A stretch of DNA of 32,998 nucleotides from Stentor coeruleus (lineage: Eukaryota > Ciliophora > Heterotrichea > Heterotrichida > Stentoridae): the NCBI GenBank assembly GCA_001970955.1, contig MPUH01000824.1, positions 1-32,998 of the forward strand. Direction: 5' to 3'. The notes under the pieces were generated by a model that saw nothing but the letters and a program-made list of their open reading frames with translations, searched no databases and was not told the origin of the DNA. This document shows positions 28,204 to 32,998 of this stretch, in pieces (position 1 is the first letter of the stretch; each line of letters begins with the position of its first letter). A program made the translations under genes and the position numbers.

Positions 28204-29102
28204 TATTATAAAGATTATTATTTGAAGGATAAGTTTAGGAATAGTGTATTTTTTTTTTATTTATGATTATAGTTAGTTGAGAATATAGTTTGCGATTTGA
28301 TTTGAATATAAATATTTGTGTTAGAAGTAATGGATTGCTGGTATATTTTTTTTGATGATTTTAAAGAGATGTTTTGATAAAGATATTTTTTTTTGATTTT
28401 TTTTATATTGTAAATTAGATATAATAGGCTTATGTACTTAAGCAGAGTATGTTATGAGGTACTTTATTAAAGAATAATTTCATTATAAATAGCAATTTTA
28501 CTACTTAAATTTTTAAAAATGTTGTATTAGTAATCAGGCTAATATTTTTGTTTGTAGTAATTTAATCGATAGGCTTATTAAAAATATTATTCTTTATTAT
28601 TATGTTGGGTTGGAGGACTGGAAATTATGATCTTGGTTTACTTTTTGATTCTTCATATCTTTTTTATGCATATAAATAATGCTGGGTTGAATGATGATGA
28701 TTTTTCTCCTCTGCAGAGCATTTTTGCATATATTCTAAAGGCAAAGCTTAAAATAATACAATTCCAGTCTCATTTGACTCTACGCTTTAGCCTGCTTGGA
28801 TATGTTAACATGCTATTCAATTTATTTTAATTATATGAACTTTTCTCTTATGGTGGTAATATGAAATATTGAATTTATTATAAGAAATTTTTTAAATTAG
28901 GATAATGAATGAGTTAAGAGGTTATTGAGGTTTGAAAAATAGGGAAAAATTGCAGTTTGTTTACTGAAATTTTATAAACAAGGNGCAGGTGTTAGGGTGT
29001 TAGGGTGTTAGGGTGAACTGATACTTAATTTATAAATTCCCTTAATTACATATAAAAGATAAGTTTAAGAGAAAGTCAAACTAATTTAGTCTATATGCTA
29101 AC
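28204..29102. other. 0.9-kb spacer with telomere-like block
   Basis: G/T-rich after DNAL1. It contains a weak 67-codon + frame (28627-28830) whose middle (NNAGLNDDDFSPLQ) slightly resembles a leucine-rich-repeat fragment, but it is too isolated to call. The single N at 28985 and the TGTTAGGG array follow. Confidence 0.5.
28989..29016 (+). repeat. interstitial telomere-like array, (TGTTAGGG)3 plus partials
   Basis: Three exact copies of TGTTAGGG at 28991, 28999 and 29007, preceded by GG and followed by TG. From memory this is the heterotrich telomere 8-mer (CCCTAACA on the other strand). The G-rich strand runs rightwards, the orientation of a right-hand chromosome end. An undetermined base lies just before it at 28985. 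Confidence 0.85.
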
Positions 29103-32100
29103 CTAAACTAAGTGCTCATTTTCTATTTTGGATTGACCAACTTCAAAATCTTCAATTCCTTTTACTTTTTTAGGGTGTTTTATAAAGCAAACATTCTTAA
29201 TATGCTTTCTTTTAGATGATATCATACTCAGACTTTTTTTTTTAACTAATTTTTTTTTTATACTTAGATAAAAACCCTCAATAAACTTCATTATAAAAGC
29301 AATAATATCCATAATACCAAATACAGATCCTATAACGCCTGACATCAATATGAAAAAACTTTGTTTTCTTATTCTTTGCGTGTAAAGACCGAACTGGTTT
29401 TCATAAATAGTAATCAAAATATTAAGTCCTAAGTTTACAGGCAAGTCTGTTATCAAACCTTGTGAACCTTTTATAGGGAGTTTATCATTTGAAATGTGAT
29501 ACCCTGTAAGTGGACTAGGCCAATATGATAACTCAGATACGAACAAAGATGGAGTAAATGTAAAAAAAAACTCACTTTTACCACTTCCCATAAACATATG
29601 ACCCTTATCTGGATATAATTCACTTTTTAAACTACTCACTTCATTAGGAATTGAAGAACTAGAAGTAATTTTAACATATATCGCAGAAGCATAACTAGCA
29701 TCTAAAAATTGAAGGAAAAAAATAGATTCTCCTGAAATAAAACAGTCATTGCAATAAAATGAGAATTCTATACCATTTCCTGTACCATTTCCACTGAGAT
29801 TTTTGCAATAATGTTTTCGTTTAGTTCCATTGATAATAGTTTCTACCTGAAAGAATAATTCACAACTAAGACTGATTCCTATAATCTGGATTGATACATT
29901 AAGTTCAGGATTTGTGAAATTTTTAATTTCATTTTCAAATAAAGTAAGTGGGATAATAGATTTCGATTCTTGAATACTGCTCATTTGAAAGTCAATAATT
30001 GCTGAACCTATAAAAACTATTGCTACTACAATGAATAATACTGAAAAAATTCCTCCGATAGTATTTTTTTTTAGTGTCATTGGGGCTAATAATTCATGGT
30101 TATGCTTATCTGTGTAAATATCAAAGAAAATCAGTATTTTTCTAAGCTTTTCAAAAGATATGATGCAGATGAATATTGCAACAAAAGACATTACAGTTGA
30201 TACTGTATATATAATAATATTTTTTCTGCTACTTGGTGAAACATACATTTTTGGTTGTATTGATTCAAGGTCACTGCTAAAAAAACCGTCTATAGGCTCC
30301 TTGCTCCCCCAAGGACAATTAAAACTAGCAGGACAATCTAAACAAATTTTCGAACCATATATATCGTTATAACTACCTGAAGGGCATGGATAACATTGTC
30401 CATAAGAATTTGTACCATTAACAATGCTATAAGTTCCAGGAGGACATGGATTACAAAGAGTGTTTCCAATAGTATCTTTATAATACCCTGCATCACATTC
30501 TACACATCTGTTATTATAATTGTAAGTACCTTTAGAACATTTAGCTTCACAGATACCTTCAGAACAAATCTCTTTTATGTCTATGTAGAAAAAGTTATTA
30601 GTGCCAATTAAGTGAAGTGGAAATTTCCCTTGATTATAACCACCTCCAAAAGAATAAATGCGAGATTTATAATAAGAAAATGCAGAAAAGTAAACATAAG
30701 GGTAATCTTTATATAAAACATACGAAGTTAAATTATCATCAACAACAACAATTTTTTTCGTTAGTTCCTGTAAGCGTATTTGTCCTCCTATATTTATATA
30801 AGTTTTATTAAGCATCACTTGAATCCCATTTGTAATAGAGTTATTATGCTGAATACTCTCCCACAAAAAACTAGTAAAATCAAATATTGAGTAATCATAA
30901 CTGCTCATACCATTTTCATCAATACCTCCCAAAGTATAAAATATTTCATCGAGCAAATAGCATGTCATATAAGCAACTTTTTTGTTTTTAGGCATTGATA
31001 CATACGCAGATATTATTATATTTAATCCCCAAAAATCATCTGTTGTGCCAGTGCTTGTAATTCCTCCGTAGATATAAATGCTAGAGAATTTTAACGAAAG
31101 ACATGCACCTTTTGTAGGTCTTGGGGCAATTGAAATTGGAATTATTTTTTTCCATGTATAACTTAATGAATTATAGAGAAAAAGTTCTCCATTCAATCCT
31201 GAACTATCTTCACCTCCAAAAACTGCCATAACATCGCCATCTGAATCAGCAGCATGACTATGTCTTGGACTAGGCACGTCACCTGATACATTTTGGAGCC
31301 TCCATTTTTCATTTGCAATATTAAAAATCCATAAGTTGTTGTATAGAATATTTTTGTTCACTCCCCCAAACAAATACAATTCATTATTTATAGTGACCAT
31401 TGATGCTTTTAACCGTTTTTCAGGAACAGTAAATGCATGAGAAAGTTCTGATAAATACCCTGAATTCATATCGATTGACTGAACTTCATTTGAATACAAT
31501 AAATATGCATAATCATAACCTCCCATAATATAAGCAGTATTTCCAATCAGAGTCAATCCATAGTTTTCTTTAGCTAGTAATGGTAAATGTTCAACTTCAG
31601 CCCACAAATAATCCCCCCCTTCCAAATCCAATCTAATCACCGGCTCAAACCACTGAGACAAACCTCCTGAAAACAAATAAAAGTACTTATCTAAAATAAA
31701 ACCACTATTATATCCTCTTGAAGGCTGATTTTCATTAATATTTGTTAATTCAACCCACAATTTTTCATATAAACAATATTTAAATGTTCTAATAACACTT
31801 TCTGTGCACCCAGTCCCACAAGTTAAATAAAAACAATTTCCGAAATGAGCCATTGCAGTATTACTTGCATTAATCGTTGTATTACCATAATTTACTAGTT
31901 TTTTCCATTCGAAAGTAAGTAAATTTAATCTAAATAAAATTTACATATTCAAATCATTAGTTTCATCTTGTATAGAATTCCCTCCAAAAATAGCAAAATA
32001 TTCAATTGATCTTTCTATATAAAAAACGCAAGCAAAACTATAACGAGCAGATGGAGGGTTTATTGTTGAAATTAACTTCCAGTTTAAATAGTTTATGTTG

Positions 32101-32462
32101 AATTCCCATAGATCATTCTTCATACCTTTTGCATTGCAGCCTCCAAAGATGTAAAAATTTTCAGTATGAAGAGTTACAAAGCTTCCATAAAAGGCTCTTG
32201 GGGCTAGCTATGAATTACAAGGATTTATTTCTGAAGTAGGGTATATTTCTTCCCAGGTTAAGGATGCAATACTAAATGACCAAAAATCATCGTAAAAAGT
32301 ATCACCAGAAAGTCCACCAAACATTACTATGATGTTTTTTGAAGGAATATAAGCTGTTGTGATACCAGATCGACAGTCAGGAGGGGTTTTACTTGCTGGT
32401 ATGTAAACACTCCCTCCCTTAATAGTTAGCAAGGAGCTTATAAAATAAAGTACCTTGAGCAT
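29103..32462 (-). CDS. kelch / Cys-rich multi-TM surface protein B, three exons, 1109 aa
   Basis: Exons 32219-32462, 31945-32203 and 29103-31929, joined across two 15-nt introns at the same positions and phases (1 and 2) as in protein A. A signal peptide (MLKVLYFISSLLTI) is followed by kelch-like blades with GG turns (MFGGLSG, IFGGCNA, IFGGNSI, LFGGVNK, VFGGEDS). The Cys-rich GCC2/GCC3-like region (CNPCPPGTYSIVNGTNSYGQ, CPSGSYNDIYGSKICLDCP) precedes TM helices IIIYTVSTVMSFVAIFICII and GGIFSVLFIVVAIVFIGSAI. A long extracellular-type segment with many Asn-x-Ser/Thr sites follows, with the shared motif SSSIPNEVSSLKSELY, and a last TM (ILMSGVIGSVFGIMDIIAF). The tail is basic. The two proteins are clear paralogues but well diverged. 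Function is unknown; a surface receptor or adhesion role is inferred. Stop TAG. Confidence 0.9.
31930..31944 (-). other. 15-nt intron 2 of kelch protein B
   Basis: Sense GTAAATTTTATTTAG, phase 2. Removal continues NDLNI into LNLLTFEW. Confidence 0.92.
32204..32218 (-). other. 15-nt intron 1 of kelch protein B
   Basis: Sense GTAATTCATAGCTAG, phase 1. It contains an in-frame TAG, and removal continues INPSPRAFYGSF. Confidence 0.92.
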
Positions 32463-32998
32463 TTATAATGGATTCTTATCTGATTCAACTCTCATATTTC
32501 GAATTTTTTAATTCTAAAAGCAAAATAGTTCTTAACTAAAAAGTTTAAAAAACTGAGTTTCTTAGATCTTAAATTCATGAACCTATTTTCTAGATAAATT
32601 AATTAAACTGAATCACAACTTCTTATCAAAATCTAATCTTATTGCTATTTCTAAGTAATTCATAAAATATTATATAAAAATCTTTAAACCTATAGTTTTT
32701 TTCATATAATTAAGGTAAAAGAAATTAGAATCTCTAAAAAATCATTCTTAATAGTCTTGATGTTAAAATTTAACTAGAGATGAAGATAAGTAAAGAAATA
32801 TTTCAGAAAATTTAGCTAATAAGTACTAAAAATAGAATTATTATGTATACAATTATAGGGTTTTTCATTATATACAATTGCATATGTTTAGCTTAAATCC
32901 TAAAGATGTAAGTCTCTTAATATTCTGTTTTTTTGACTGATTTAGAATTATCAAACTATAGCTAATTATCATATCATTAGTAAGCTAAGCATGCTTTA
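32463..32998. other. right-edge spacer
   Basis: AT-rich. No gene, repeat or RNA seen up to the end of the window. Confidence 0.5.

Noticed and set aside
28627..28830. 67-codon + frame with a leucine-rich-repeat-like NNAGLNDDDFSPL
   Set aside because: Single weak motif, no flanking repeats, hydrophobic ends typical of AT-rich chance frames.

Overview
The window looks like macronuclear DNA of a heterotrich ciliate, most like Stentor. It is very AT-rich and eukaryotic. Genes end in TGA, TAA and TAG, so the standard code is used and TGA is not read as Trp as in Blepharisma. Several genes only become continuous after removing introns of 15 or 16 nt. These start GTAA, end AG, and have an A six bases from the 3' end. 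An internal block of the 8-mer TGTTAGGG matches, as I recall it, the heterotrich telomere repeat.

Layout, left to right. 1-5185: a large unknown + strand protein (387-1835), a small unknown protein (2033-2314), a minus-strand coiled-coil protein (2585-3757), then a spacer with an 18-bp minisatellite. 5186-9349: a probable mitochondrial membrane protein, a split gene for the smallest TFIIH subunit (GTF2H5/TTDA), a long spacer, and a PP2C-family protein lacking several metal ligands. 10582-14770: an unknown lysine-rich protein, a split INO80E-like small coiled-coil gene, a clear PUF-repeat pseudogene carrying a 72-bp tandem duplication, and another decayed gene. 14768-19395: a two-finger C2H2 protein, a divergent pair of unknown genes only 47 bp apart, and a decayed TPR co-chaperone gene. 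19396-23268: an ankyrin-DHHC palmitoyltransferase (four exons), a coiled-coil protein ending in a CaaX box, and a FEN1-family protein that has lost most catalytic acidic residues but keeps its PCNA-binding box. 23827-32462: two paralogous large kelch / cysteine-rich / multi-TM surface proteins, each of three exons with conserved intron positions, flanking axonemal dynein light chain 1 (DNAL1).

There is no operon-like functional grouping. The genes cover transcription/repair (TFIIH, INO80-like), replication (dead FEN1 with PIP box), cilia (DNAL1), protein lipidation (DHHC enzyme and a CaaX protein) and the cell surface (kelch pair). The longer spacers contain remnants of dead genes. Along the + strand each spacer tends to run from G/T-rich to A/C-rich, whatever the orientation of the flanking genes.

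Two single-N positions (19121, 28985) coincide with a perfect duplication and with the telomere-like block. Both look like assembly joins, so linkage across them should be treated with caution. Function calls rest on motif recognition by eye; no database search was run.
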